Below are positions 34,991-42,267 of a stretch of 64,000 bases of DNA, piece after piece. This DNA is from a virus: positions 90,361-154,360 of IMG/VR virus record IMGVR_UViG_3300042884_001120. One strand, 5' to 3'. Position 1 is the stretch's first letter; the number at the start of each line of letters is the position of its first letter. The translations under genes were made by a program, and so were the position numbers. The notes below the pieces were generated by a model. That model had not been told where the DNA came from, searched no databases, and saw nothing but the letters and a program-made list of their open reading frames with translations.

Positions 34991-35031
34991 TCTCCTGTTG
35001 ACAAAATCGCAAAAACTGAAATAATCAAATC

Positions 35032-35343
35032 ATGAACAACACGAACACCAAGGAAGCAATCAGGGAACAGGCAAAGCAGAAACTCGCCGCGCTTGTGATT
35101 GGCAAGGTCTACTCTCACGAAAACGAAACTTTCGTTTACGAGGGTGACGACCGCGCAACTCTTCGCAACATGTCGGTTTCTAGCGGTGATGTTCCGTTGC
35201 TTCGGCATGACGGAAATCTGGTGAACATGTCTGTCCTCCTTGGTCTCAAGGAGTCTTACATGAGCAGGGAGGAGTTTGATGCGTCTTACAACAACACCTC
35301 TAACGCCATGACTGAATGGTGCCACAAAAACAATCAATACTAA
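35032..35343 (+). CDS. 103-residue protein, unknown
   Basis: MNNTNTKEAIREQAKQKLAA... helical start, then a beta-rich middle (GKVYSHENETFVYEGDDRAT). A TTGACA box lies at 34998-35003 with an A/T-rich -10 near 35021, so it probably has its own promoter. Function unknown. Confidence 0.6.
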   Translation: MNNTNTKEAIREQAKQKLAALVIGKVYSHENETFVYEGDDRATLRNMSVSSGDVPLLRHDGNLVNMSVLLGLKESYMSREEFDASYNNTSNAMTEWCHKNNQY

Positions 35344-35354
35344 TATAATATAAC

Positions 35355-35456
35355 ATGAGCCTACATAGAATCTCACTACATATAAATTGCTTGATTAATA
35401 GGCCAAAAAATTGGCGTTTCTACATGTTAGGTATTCTCAGAGAGCTGTCTCTATAA
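35355..35456 (+). CDS. 33-residue peptide before element c
   Basis: MSLHRISLHINCLINRPKNW... a small basic peptide preceded by an A/T-only stretch. Only position and an intact frame support it. Confidence 0.3.
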   Translation: MSLHRISLHINCLINRPKNWRFYMLGILRELSL

Positions 35457-35517
35457 AGTGTTGAGGATCAGGGACTTACAGTGCCCGGCCCCGCCCGGCC
35501 CGCGTTGTCATACATTC
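35456..35517 (+). repeat. GC-rich boundary element, copy c
   Basis: Core GCCCGGCCCCGCCCGGC at 35483-35499, a variant in which the arms have changed together relative to copies a and b. Followed by TTGTCATACA. Confidence 0.8.
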
Positions 35518-35577
35518 TCGCACCACGTGTTGTCAAGCGTTTTCTCCCATCCGGTCGAAATTTTTTTATAAATAATT

Positions 35578-35606
35578 ATTGCACACAGATCCCTTTGTGG
35601 TATTCT
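35578..35606 (+). promoter_or_regulatory. Module promoter TTGCAC-16-TATTCT
   Basis: TATTCT CTAATC ATG: the -10 ends 6 bases before the start at 35613. Confidence 0.6.
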
Positions 35607-35612
35607 CTAATC

Positions 35613-35750
35613 ATGGAAAACGAAATGAACCCGAAGGAACTAGCAACGGATGATCTCGCCGCCTATGCCGCCGAATATGAGGCATGGATTGACGAGATGG
35701 AAAAACTCGTCGCAGAGCATGGCAACCCTAACGCTTGGAGCTGGAAATAA
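35613..35750 (+). CDS. 45-residue acidic peptide
   Basis: MENEMNPKELATDDLAAYAA... acidic helix ending NPNAWSWK. The start is fixed by the promoter spacing rather than by upstream in-frame codons, which run through boundary element c. Confidence 0.5.
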   Translation: MENEMNPKELATDDLAAYAAEYEAWIDEMEKLVAEHGNPNAWSWK

Positions 35751-35751
35751 G

Positions 35752-35780
35752 TTGACACGATAATAAAAATCCTTTTTAAT
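35752..35780 (+). promoter_or_regulatory. Promoter TTGACA-17-TTTAAT
   Basis: TTTAAT TACTTT ATG: -10 ends 6 bases before 35787. Confidence 0.65.
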
Positions 35781-35786
35781 TACTTT

Positions 35787-36152
35787 ATGAACCCAGACAC
35801 CAACAACGAGGTCGCCGCGACCCCTGCAACTATGACACCGCAAGAAATCAACCGACGAATCGCCATCGCCTGCGGGTGGAAGTTGCTTCCTAATAGCTTT
35901 CCCCCGAATAGCCGTTTATGGGAGCATCCTAGCGGGAAGAGAGCCTATGAGCCTGATGATCTCCCCAACTACCACGGCGACCTAAACGCGATGCATGAGG
36001 CGGAAAAGGTACTGTCACGCCAACAGACTGAGTGGTATGTCACAACACTATGCCTTGAGGTACAGCCAGAGCCATCGTTACACAACGCAACAGCCAGCCA
36101 ACGAGCCGAGGCTTTCCTCCGCACAATCGGACAATGGGAGGAGGTAAAATGA
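35787..36152 (+). CDS. Phage ABA-sandwich-like protein
   Basis: 121 residues. The pattern NRRIAIACGWK ... DDLPNYHGDLNAMHEAEKVL ... ATASQRAEAFLRTIGQWEE matches the phage ABA-sandwich family common in accessory regions (LPxYxxDLNAMHExE core). Biochemical role unknown. Its C-terminus contains the GGAGG that serves as ribosome site for the next gene, so the two are coupled. Confidence 0.7.
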   Translation: MNPDTNNEVAATPATMTPQEINRRIAIACGWKLLPNSFPPNSRLWEHPSGKRAYEPDDLPNYHGDLNAMHEAEKVLSRQQTEWYVTTLCLEVQPEPSLHNATASQRAEAFLRTIGQWEEVK

Positions 36153-36448
36153 ACCACGAAACCGACACACCGCGAACGGATACCGCTATCTGGAGGCTAA
36201 CTAAATTTGATTCCGCCCTACTTGAGCACGAAGGGGAGACTCTAAATGAGATTCACTGCGCCTCACATGATGAGGCCGAATGTCTCGTTGATCTCCTAAA
36301 CGAGAAGGAACGCGAACTCGCCGCATCCGAGGCCGAGGTTGAGAGGCTCCGTGAGGATAACCAAAAGCTACGCGCCCGCCTCAATTATGTTCAGGGGTGC
36401 GAATGCGACAACTACCTTCATCCCTACTGCAACAAACTAACAAAATGA
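36149..36448 (+). CDS. Coiled-coil protein of Ea22/TPRTD type
   Basis: 99 residues from MNHETDTPRTDTAIWR. The DTPRTD start followed by a long coiled coil (LNEKERELAASEAEVERLRE) is a recurring phage accessory protein type. A strong Shine-Dalgarno (GGGAGGAGG) lies 7 bases upstream, one of few in this window. Confidence 0.65.
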   Translation: MNHETDTPRTDTAIWRLTKFDSALLEHEGETLNEIHCASHDEAECLVDLLNEKERELAASEAEVERLREDNQKLRARLNYVQGCECDNYLHPYCNKLTK

Positions 36449-36714
36449 ACACCAACACCACAAAGCAAATCGGTATCATCGCAATCGTCGCCCTCTCCTT
36501 TGGACTGGTTGACTCACTAGCAACCTCTCTTTACTGGCGGCATCTCGCCATTAAGCACGGCGCGGCATTCTATGAAACAAATAGCTGGGGCATTCCTAGC
36601 TTCAAATGGAATGATGTCTCGTTCGCACAAGCTCCGTTTCAAGACGGCACTTACTATTCAAAGAAAATGGAAGAGGCTGAAAGCAAGCGCATCCGTTCCC
36701 TTGGTATCAAATAA
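36445..36714 (+). CDS. Single-pass membrane protein
   Basis: 89 residues; hydrophobic helix about 8-28 (IGIIAIVALSFGLVDSLATS), then a soluble domain with aromatic residues (SWGIPSFKWNDVSF). The start overlaps the previous stop by four bases. Function unknown. Confidence 0.6.
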   Translation: MNTNTTKQIGIIAIVALSFGLVDSLATSLYWRHLAIKHGAAFYETNSWGIPSFKWNDVSFAQAPFQDGTYYSKKMEEAESKRIRSLGIK

Positions 36715-36723
36715 GAAAACAAT

Positions 36724-36951
36724 ATGATTAAAAACAATTTTAATAAAATGGATTTTGATCTTATGCTTGATGCCTTTGAAGAGGCAACGGCAAATGTTCC
36801 TCGCCGTGAGATGGTAAAGAAACTTCTGCAAATACAGGTTGAGCGTGATGCGGCAATTACCTTTGGCCTTGCGTTCTGTGAGACTACAGGCAATGTCTCT
36901 GGACTGATTAACGACTTCCGCGCATTCACAAGGGCAATCGGAGAGGCTTGA
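36724..36951 (+). CDS. 75-residue protein, unknown
   Basis: MIKNNFNKMDFDLMLDAFEE... fully helical. The TGA stop lies inside the TTGACA box of the next promoter. Function unknown. Confidence 0.55.
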   Translation: MIKNNFNKMDFDLMLDAFEEATANVPRREMVKKLLQIQVERDAAITFGLAFCETTGNVSGLINDFRAFTRAIGEA

Positions 36952-36976
36952 CACTATAACCAAAAAATATTTTAAT
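36948..36976 (+). promoter_or_regulatory. Promoter TTGACA-17-TTTAAT overlapping a stop codon
   Basis: TTTAAT AACTAT ATG; the spacer carries CTATAACCAAAAAATA, shared with the promoters near 37255, 37476 and 44051. Confidence 0.7.
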
Positions 36977-36982
36977 AACTAT

Positions 36983-37249
36983 ATGGAAAAAATTACCTAC
37001 CGCATTGAAATGAAAATCTCTGCTCCTCATAAGGGATGGGGGAAATGGAATCTGCTTCATGTGTCCAGAACTGAACGTGCGGCATATAATTGGTTACGCA
37101 AAAATTCAACCAATGAAGATATATGGAAGCATAATAAAGTTTTTCGTATTGAAAAGATTGAGCCTCCATTCTCTATAACCATGCACACACTTTCCAAGAA
37201 AGCGTTGCACGATGCGGTTAACAAGATTGCGCCAATATTGACCACCTAA
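36983..37249 (+). CDS. 88-residue protein, unknown
   Basis: MEKITYRIEMKISAPHKGWG... basic alpha/beta protein with RAAYNWLRKNS. The start is set by the 6-base promoter spacing. Function unknown. Confidence 0.6.
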   Translation: MEKITYRIEMKISAPHKGWGKWNLLHVSRTERAAYNWLRKNSTNEDIWKHNKVFRIEKIEPPFSITMHTLSKKALHDAVNKIAPILTT

Positions 37250-37346
37250 AGGGCTTGACGCACTAACCAAAAAATATATTCATCATAATATGAAAAACAA
37301 GAAAGTCCTTGACACCTCCTCCTAAAGCATATAGAATATACAAATT

Positions 37347-37436
37347 ATGAACATTATAGACATCATTGCAATCAGTTTTCTTATCCCACCTTTTCTTGGC
37401 TTGGCTGTAGTTGTTCTTGATAAACTAGGCTTTTAA
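37347..37436 (+). CDS. 29-residue membrane micropeptide
   Basis: MNIIDIIAISFLIPPFLGLA... one hydrophobic segment. TTGACA at 37309 and TAGAAT at 37332 (17-base spacer) supply a promoter, which supports expression despite the size. Confidence 0.4.
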   Translation: MNIIDIIAISFLIPPFLGLAVVVLDKLGF

Positions 37437-37510
37437 TAATATGACCAATAGACCCAATTTAACAGAAGAAGAGAAGGAGCACTATAACCAAAAAATACTT
37501 TAATAAGATT

Positions 37511-37729
37511 ATGAAGAAAGAACTATCTGAAAAAATTGTATTACTCATGGGTGCAGTTTGTCTTGGTGGATTAATTGTATTCCTTAACGCTGTTCTGGTA
37601 GCCTTTCTCTGGAACTGGCTAATGCCCGCAATTTTCGGAATCAAGACGATTACCTATCTCCAAGCGATAGGCATTACTTGGCTTGCTCAAATACTTTTTA
37701 AGTCTAGCAATTCAAATAAAAATAGCTAA
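37511..37729 (+). CDS. Two-helix membrane protein
   Basis: 72 residues with hydrophobic segments about 9-34 (IVLLMGAVCLGGLIVFLNAV) and 47-62. The -10 TTTAAT lies 6 bases upstream although the -35 position reads GGAGCA, a degraded TTGACA. The family is common in phages and unnamed. Confidence 0.6.
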   Translation: MKKELSEKIVLLMGAVCLGGLIVFLNAVLVAFLWNWLMPAIFGIKTITYLQAIGITWLAQILFKSSNSNKNS

Positions 37730-37733
37730 TACT

Positions 37734-37907
37734 ATGACTATGACAGACCCCAACCACGACGAAAACGAACCCGAAATCTACAACGATGAGCATGAGCTTG
37801 GTCATACGCCGAGAGACACGGACGAACCACGGGAGCGTGAGCCAGACGATTATCTGGACGCATCCTATGAAGATCGTTTTGATATAGGAGGCGCATATGA
37901 ATTCTAA
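37734..37907 (+). CDS. 57-residue highly acidic protein
   Basis: MTMTDPNHDENEPEIYNDEH... Asp/Glu-rich throughout, a possible DNA-mimic type peptide, though nothing proves that. Overlaps the next gene by 11 bases and supplies its AGGAGG. Confidence 0.5.
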   Translation: MTMTDPNHDENEPEIYNDEHELGHTPRDTDEPREREPDDYLDASYEDRFDIGGAYEF

Positions 37908-38148
37908 TCTTGACGAAATTCTTGAGCGATTAGATCCAGATGTTCTAAAAGCAGACGGCTTTGATGATGCGGTAATCGGCGTTGCTTATCGTTGCGGTTC
38001 CGGTGATGTTCTGGCATACGATGCCGAGAAAATAATTCTCAAACTAATGTTGGACGGAATGAGTCGCGAAGAGGCTGAAGAATACTTTGAATTTAACATC
38101 CTTGGCGCATATGTCGGAGAGTATACGCCAGTATTCATAAGTCGCTGA
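37897..38148 (+). CDS. Widespread conserved phage/bacterial small protein
   Basis: 83 residues. The signature DDAVIGVAYRCG ... VLAYDAEKIILKLMLDGMSREEAEEYFEFNI.GAYVGEYTPVF is familiar from many phage genomes as an uncharacterised family. AGGAGG lies 5 bases before the ATG. Last gene of its module; element d follows. Confidence 0.7.
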   Translation: MNSNLDEILERLDPDVLKADGFDDAVIGVAYRCGSGDVLAYDAEKIILKLMLDGMSREEAEEYFEFNILGAYVGEYTPVFISR

Positions 38149-38210
38149 TAATCAAAGGGTTACAGCGCCCGGCCCCGCCCGGCTAACAATGCAAGACAAT
38201 TGTCATACAT
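38142..38210 (+). repeat. GC-rich boundary element, copy d
   Basis: Core GCCCGGCCCCGCCCGGC at 38167-38183 with CTGATAATCAAAGGGTTACA before and GACAATTGTCATACA after. Confidence 0.8.
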
Positions 38211-38316
38211 CTTATATCATAGTGCGCGAATCTTGTCAAGCCTTTTCGCAAAAAAAAGTTTCGCCTAGCCGCATTTTTTTCTGGGTTTTTTTGTGAGCCC
38301 GTAGTATTCTTTAATC

Positions 38317-38523
38317 ATGAAAAAGAAAGCATCCCTCAACTTCAACAATGTCTGCAACATTCGCACCTTCCTCGCGATTTCAATTCAGAACGAAATCAAG
38401 AGCCGTCGCGAAGCGGTGAAATACTGGGGCGCGACTAGCGGACTGGTGAAGCTACAGAACAACCGCATCCGCGACATGATCGGCGCATACAGGGCATCAC
38501 AAAGCATCGAAATCGTCTCTTGA
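38317..38523 (+). CDS. Conserved small protein, paralog 2
   Basis: 68 residues (MKKKASLNFNNVCNIRTFLA...), paralog of the 33982-34191 product. TATTCT lies 6 bases before the ATG; the -35 is weak. Its TGA stop is part of a TTGACA box at 38520-38525. Confidence 0.6.
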   Translation: MKKKASLNFNNVCNIRTFLAISIQNEIKSRREAVKYWGATSGLVKLQNNRIRDMIGAYRASQSIEIVS

Positions 38524-38594
38524 CACCACGCACAAAAATTGTAAAAATAGAATCACACTAAACCAACACAACACAAACCCCAAAAAAAACAACA

Positions 38595-38864
38595 ATGAAA
38601 ACTGCAACCCGTATCAGCCTCATGTTCACCAAAATCGCTTACAAGCTCGGCCTTGCCAAGTCTTACAAGATTGTCTATGCCGCAGAGAAGAATGGTTTCG
38701 AGCCTCGCGAGTATATGATCTCGCGCCCGTTCGGTAAGTTCTTCTACAAGGAGGACACCAAGGACAAACCCGCTGGCGAGGGAATCACCTGCTATGTCCC
38801 TGCTGTGGATGACATCCGTAGGTTCCGCTTGGATCGTATCGTTAGGTTTGAACTGATCGCCTAG
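38595..38864 (+). CDS. 89-residue protein, unknown
   Basis: MKTATRISLMFTKIAYKLGL... basic; a helix, then beta strands (YKIVYAAEKNGFEPREYMIS). It has a C/A-rich leader like those before 32822, 33055 and 45272, instead of the leaderless arrangement. Function unknown. Confidence 0.6.
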   Translation: MKTATRISLMFTKIAYKLGLAKSYKIVYAAEKNGFEPREYMISRPFGKFFYKEDTKDKPAGEGITCYVPAVDDIRRFRLDRIVRFELIA

Positions 38865-38875
38865 AAGGTTTTGCT

Positions 38876-38979
38876 CGACTAGGGGACAAAGGGCTTCATG
38901 CCCTGTTTCCAAACTCCAATGACAATCAAGAAATTGGTTGCAATCTGTAAATATATGGAGCTAGGAACTACCCTAGTCG
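38876..38979 (+). ncRNA. Candidate switching leader RNA
   Basis: CGACTAGGG at 38876-38884 is a perfect complement of CCCTAGTCG at 38971-38979, while CTAGG (38961) can instead pair locally with CCTAG (38972). The two pairings exclude each other. This lies in the 139-base gap before the 141-residue gene. A 24-codon frame (38919-38993) fits inside and could be a leader peptide. Confidence 0.35.
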
Positions 38980-39003
38980 GGCTTCCATCATAACAAAATA
39001 AAA

Positions 39004-39429
39004 ATGCAATTAAAAACAAATGCAACAGACGGAGGCCGCTCTAGTTCTGGAATCGAAGAGAAAGGAGATTGCACAATCCGAGCTTTGGCGATTAGTGCAG
39101 GCATCCCATACAAATTTGCGCACAAGATCGGAGCGGAAGCAGGGCGCAAGAATAAAAAAGGATTTAGTCCCGAAAAACTTTTGAAGTATGCTAAACGAGA
39201 GTATGGCATAACATATAAGAAAAAGCATTACAAAAGCGTCACGATTGGGAGGTTCATTAAAGAGAACCCAACTGGTCGCTACTATGTCGCAACTAATGTT
39301 CACGCTTTTGCTATCATAAACGGAACAATTTACGACACGGGATTAAATCGTCCACTTCAGCGTCTAGAAGAGGCTTACTTAATATCTAATCATCGCCTAA
39401 CATACCTCCGAGAGACGCAATCTTTCTAA
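39004..39429 (+). CDS. Papain-like cysteine peptidase family protein
   Basis: 141 residues. EKGDCTIRALAISAGIPY carries the candidate nucleophile Cys; TNVHAFAIINGTIYDTG supplies His and Asp in the order of papain-like/C39-like phage proteins. No prosequence is present. The substrate is unknown. It is the last gene before element e. Confidence 0.6.
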   Translation: MQLKTNATDGGRSSSGIEEKGDCTIRALAISAGIPYKFAHKIGAEAGRKNKKGFSPEKLLKYAKREYGITYKKKHYKSVTIGRFIKENPTGRYYVATNVHAFAIINGTIYDTGLNRPLQRLEEAYLISNHRLTYLRETQSF

Positions 39430-39487
39430 GTCGCTGATCTTCAACTACTTACAACGCCGGGCCCCGCCGGGCGAGTTGTCTTACAAT
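39428..39487 (+). repeat. GC-rich boundary element, copy e
   Basis: Core GCCGGGCCCCGCCGGGC at 39456-39472, followed by GTTGTCTTACAATGTCG and directly by the three-hairpin element at 39491. Confidence 0.8.
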
Positions 39488-39490
39488 GTC

Positions 39491-39573
39491 GAAGCCGCAT
39501 AAACACAGGCTCTAGAAGCAGGGCATGGGCTGGGGATTGAATAGCCCACGGAGCCGCATAAACACAGGCTCTG
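39491..39573 (+). ncRNA. Three-hairpin repeat element, copy 1
   Basis: AGCCGCATAAACACAGGCT occurs at both ends as two hairpins (AGCC/GGCT stems, same 11-base loop). Between them GGGCT (39527-39531) pairs with AGCCC (39543-39547). Copy 2 at 41094-41176 keeps all three hairpins while the middle stem sequence changes, which indicates a conserved structure. Confidence 0.6.
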
Positions 39574-39627
39574 CAGGCTGTCAACAAGTTTCGCACAAAA
39601 AAAGTTTCAGAAAAAGTGAAAAAGGTT

Positions 39628-39656
39628 TTGCAATCCGTCGCGCCTGATCGTAGTCT
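39628..39656 (+). promoter_or_regulatory. Module promoter TTGCAA-17-TAGTCT
   Basis: TAGTCT TTACCT ATG, 6-base spacing to 39663. Confidence 0.6.
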
Positions 39657-39662
39657 TTACCT

Positions 39663-40169
39663 ATGACAACCAACACAACGCAAAACCCACACTCAACTCT
39701 TCACGCCTTCGCTAACGAGATGATTTCATGTTATGGAAACGGCTTGGCACTTGGCCTTTCTGGAACCAAGGCACAGATCGAACGCTCTTTCAATCGTTTT
39801 TTCAATCTCGGAATTGCAGGGGCAAATGTCACAAGCAACATAGACGAGGAGGGAGGATGGGCAAGCAAGGGGGAAACGCTGGGAGATGGTTTCCTGCACT
39901 ACATCGGCGAGAGATTCGCCTACTTCCTGACAACTGAAGCCGACATCGTGCGCGGTCTTACATGGGAAAACATTAGGCTTTGGCAAGATTCTCCAATCTC
40001 CGCGCAATACAAGGGCAACGCCGAAAAGTTCAAAGCGGATGCACTACAAGCGGCAACGGATACTTTCAAGGCACTACCAAGGGAAAACTTCATGGGCTGG
40101 TCAACTGATCGTATGCCAGAGGGCCACCTAATCCGCGAGGGTCAAAGTGACTGGTGTGATAATGAATAA
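39663..40169 (+). CDS. 168-residue protein, unknown
   Basis: MTTNTTQNPHSTLHAFANEM... helical. The repeated aromatic pattern (FNRFFNLGIAG, LHYIGERFAYFL) gives no family. It overlaps the GP88-type gene region and lies in the same module. Function unknown. Confidence 0.6.
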   Translation: MTTNTTQNPHSTLHAFANEMISCYGNGLALGLSGTKAQIERSFNRFFNLGIAGANVTSNIDEEGGWASKGETLGDGFLHYIGERFAYFLTTEADIVRGLTWENIRLWQDSPISAQYKGNAEKFKADALQAATDTFKALPRENFMGWSTDRMPEGHLIREGQSDWCDNE

Positions 40170-40221
40170 AATTGTAAAAAATATCTTTACTGAAAAACGA
40201 AACTCTGCCAACATACAAACC

Positions 40222-40902
40222 ATGAAACTCCTATCACCAAACAACACGAAAATCAAAAAGGGCGAAAAACTCGGTTGGCTTACGCTTGGCCTGTCCCTGT
40301 CACCTTACAATCTTTCCGGCAAAAACTTTTGTTCTCATGCTTCGGCAGGATGCGCGGCGGCTTGCCTCAACACTTCGGGCATGGGTGTTTTTTCTAATGT
40401 GCAAGCGGCACGACTGAAAAAGTCGCGTTACTTCATCGAACAAAAGGAAACTTTCCTTGGACAACTGAACAAGGAAATCCGTTCGGCAATTAAAACCTCA
40501 AAGCGGAAGGGCATGAAGCTCGCGGTGCGTCTCAATGTGCTTTCTGATCTTCCATGGGAAAATCTGATCGACATGAAAGAGTTCCAAGATGTCACCTTTT
40601 ACGACTACACGCCGAACCCTAAACGCATGATCGCACACTTACGCGGTGAGTTGCCGAAAAATTATCACCTTACCTTTTCAAGAAAGGAAAATAATCAGGC
40701 AATGGTTGAATTGATTGCAAGCATGGGCGGAAACATCGCGGCGGTGTTTGCTGGTTCACTCCCTGAAACCTACCTTGGAAAAAAGGTTGTGAACGGCGAC
40801 GACACCGATCTCCGCTTTCTGGATGATAAGGGTGTGATCGTCGGCCTAGTCGCCAAGGGCAAGGGCAAGAAAGACGCTTCGGGCTTTGTCCTTCAGCCCT
40901 AA
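40222..40902 (+). CDS. GP88-family phage protein
   Basis: 226 residues from MKLLSPNNTKIKKGEKLGWL. The motif LSPYNLSGKNFCSHASAGCA with further AACLNTSGMG is the Cys-rich hallmark of the phage gene-88 family, followed by a TIM-barrel-like series of strands (KLAVRLNVLSD, VTFYDYTPNPKR, AAVFAGSLPE). Cys clustering suggests metal or Fe-S binding; activity is unknown. An in-frame ATG at 40159 is possible but adds a non-conserved extension. Confidence 0.75.
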   Translation: MKLLSPNNTKIKKGEKLGWLTLGLSLSPYNLSGKNFCSHASAGCAAACLNTSGMGVFSNVQAARLKKSRYFIEQKETFLGQLNKEIRSAIKTSKRKGMKLAVRLNVLSDLPWENLIDMKEFQDVTFYDYTPNPKRMIAHLRGELPKNYHLTFSRKENNQAMVELIASMGGNIAAVFAGSLPETYLGKKVVNGDDTDLRFLDDKGVIVGLVAKGKGKKDASGFVLQP

Positions 40903-40916
40903 CCGGATGTCATACA

Positions 40917-40979
40917 ATGGAACTTTTACTAATATGCTTTTTAGTGGCCACAATAATTCACATAAATCTAAACAGATAA
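40917..40979 (+). CDS. 20-residue hydrophobic micropeptide (MELLLI type)
   Basis: MELLLICFLVATIIHINLNR, similar to the 33274-33333 peptide. The ATG is embedded in a TCATACAATG operator-like motif. Low confidence. Confidence 0.3.
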   Translation: MELLLICFLVATIIHINLNR

Positions 40980-41029
40980 AAAAGGAGAAGGAAATGCGCT
41001 AATATAACATCGCCAGAACCGGATCGCCG

Positions 41030-41092
41030 TAAGTTGCTGAATATCAACGACTTGCGGCGCCGGGCCCCGCCGGGCCGGTTGTCATACAATGT
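41030..41092 (+). repeat. GC-rich boundary element, copy f
   Basis: Core GCCGGGCCCCGCCGGGC at 41059-41075, then GGTTGTCATACAATGTCG, directly joined to the second three-hairpin element. Confidence 0.8.
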
Positions 41093-41093
41093 C

Positions 41094-41176
41094 GAAGCCG
41101 CATAGATACAGGCTGTAGGGATGGGGTACCGGCTGCGGATCAAATAGCCAGCCGAGCCGCATAAACACAGGCTCTA
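41094..41176 (+). ncRNA. Three-hairpin repeat element, copy 2
   Basis: AAGCCGCATAGATACAGGCT, a central GGCT...AGCC hairpin, then GAGCCGCATAAACACAGGCT. Same order and spacing as copy 1, and again between boundary element and module promoter. Confidence 0.6.
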
Positions 41177-41268
41177 TAGCTGTCAACAGAAATCGTGAAA
41201 ATGAAATCGCACAAAATTGTAAAAAAGGTATTGTGCCGCACCGAAAAAAGTAGGATGATTAGATCCTA

Positions 41269-42075
41269 ATGAAAGCACTAAACCTCACACTACACTGCGG
41301 CGGTCACGAAGTCTCCACGGAGCAGGTCGCAAACTCCATCACCCCCAACGCCACCGAGTCGTGGCATCCAATCCCGCACTCTCGCATTATCGAGGGACTG
41401 CGCGAGACGGTCGCAACCGCTGGCCTTGAAATCGTGCAGGAGCGTCATGCTCTCGCTCGTGACGGTCAACGCTACTTCGGCCTTTTCCAAGTGTCGGGCA
41501 TTCCTAACTTTTCCCTAGCGGAAACCGTGGGGACTGTTATCGGCTTGCGTAACTCTCACGACAAGTCATTCCCTGCTGGCATCAACGCTGGTTCCGCGCC
41601 TTTCGTGTGCGACAACCTCGCGTTTCACAACGAAATCAAGATCGCTCGTCGTCATACAAAGTTCATCTTGCGTGACCTTCCCATGCTTCTTGCTGGAGCG
41701 TTCGGCAAGCTCACCTCTGCATGGGGCAACCACGCGAAGCGTGTGGAGGCTTACCAGTCCTGCACTATCAACGACAAGGACGCTCACGATACCATCGTCA
41801 AGGCGTATCGTTGCGGCGCGGTCTCCAAGACTGCCCTTGCGGACGTGGTCGCACAATGGCACGAACCCGAACACGCGGTGTGGGGTTCCGAGCGCAATCT
41901 GTGGGGTCTTCACAACGCCTTCACCAATGTCCTGCGAGGTAACGCAATGGCCTTGCCTCGTCGCTCGGATGCGCTTCACGCCTTGCTCGACCCTCTTGCA
42001 GGGATCGCGGCCCAACAGGTCGTGGAGGCTCAGGACTTGCCGCCAGCACCTCTCGAACTCGCGCCGATCGTCTAA
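41269..42075 (+). CDS. DUF932 phage/plasmid-like protein
   Basis: 268 residues with DUF932 features: an N-terminal SWHPIPHSRIIEGLRE, then YFGLFQVSG, GLRNSHDKSF, and the FVCDNLAFHNEIKI.RRHT core. The family is common in phages and plasmids, sometimes near single-strand DNA or anti-defence genes; the activity is not settled. TTGTGC at 41231 supplies a -35. It makes up its own module. Confidence 0.8.
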   Translation: MKALNLTLHCGGHEVSTEQVANSITPNATESWHPIPHSRIIEGLRETVATAGLEIVQERHALARDGQRYFGLFQVSGIPNFSLAETVGTVIGLRNSHDKSFPAGINAGSAPFVCDNLAFHNEIKIARRHTKFILRDLPMLLAGAFGKLTSAWGNHAKRVEAYQSCTINDKDAHDTIVKAYRCGAVSKTALADVVAQWHEPEHAVWGSERNLWGLHNAFTNVLRGNAMALPRRSDALHALLDPLAGIAAQQVVEAQDLPPAPLELAPIV

Positions 42076-42118
42076 CATCGGCACTAACATCGCGGGGGTG
42101 GCGATCGCCACCTCCGCA

Positions 42119-42189
42119 AAGGGTTGAGGATCAACGGTTTGCGCAGCCGGACCCCGCCGGGCATTCTATCGTAAGACAAGCGGTATGTC
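42119..42189 (+). repeat. GC-rich boundary element, copy g
   Basis: Core GCCGGACCCCGCCGGGC at 42146-42162 (one base changed), then GTAAGACAAGCGGTATGTCAA. Confidence 0.75.
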
Positions 42190-42232
42190 AAGCTTTTTTT
42201 ATAAATTAATTTTTATTCTTTGAAGATTTTTA

Positions 42233-42261
42233 TTGTGGTTTTTGTAATATGGCGATATACT
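42233..42261 (+). promoter_or_regulatory. Promoter TTGTGG-17-TATACT
   Basis: TATACT AATAGT ATG, first of three near-identical promoters spaced about 225 bases apart. Confidence 0.7.
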
Positions 42262-42267
42262 AATAGT

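Noticed and set aside
41566-42127. Antisense and alternate frames over the DUF932 gene
   Set aside because: GC-rich codon use opens several frames; only the 268-residue frame matches a known family and promoter.
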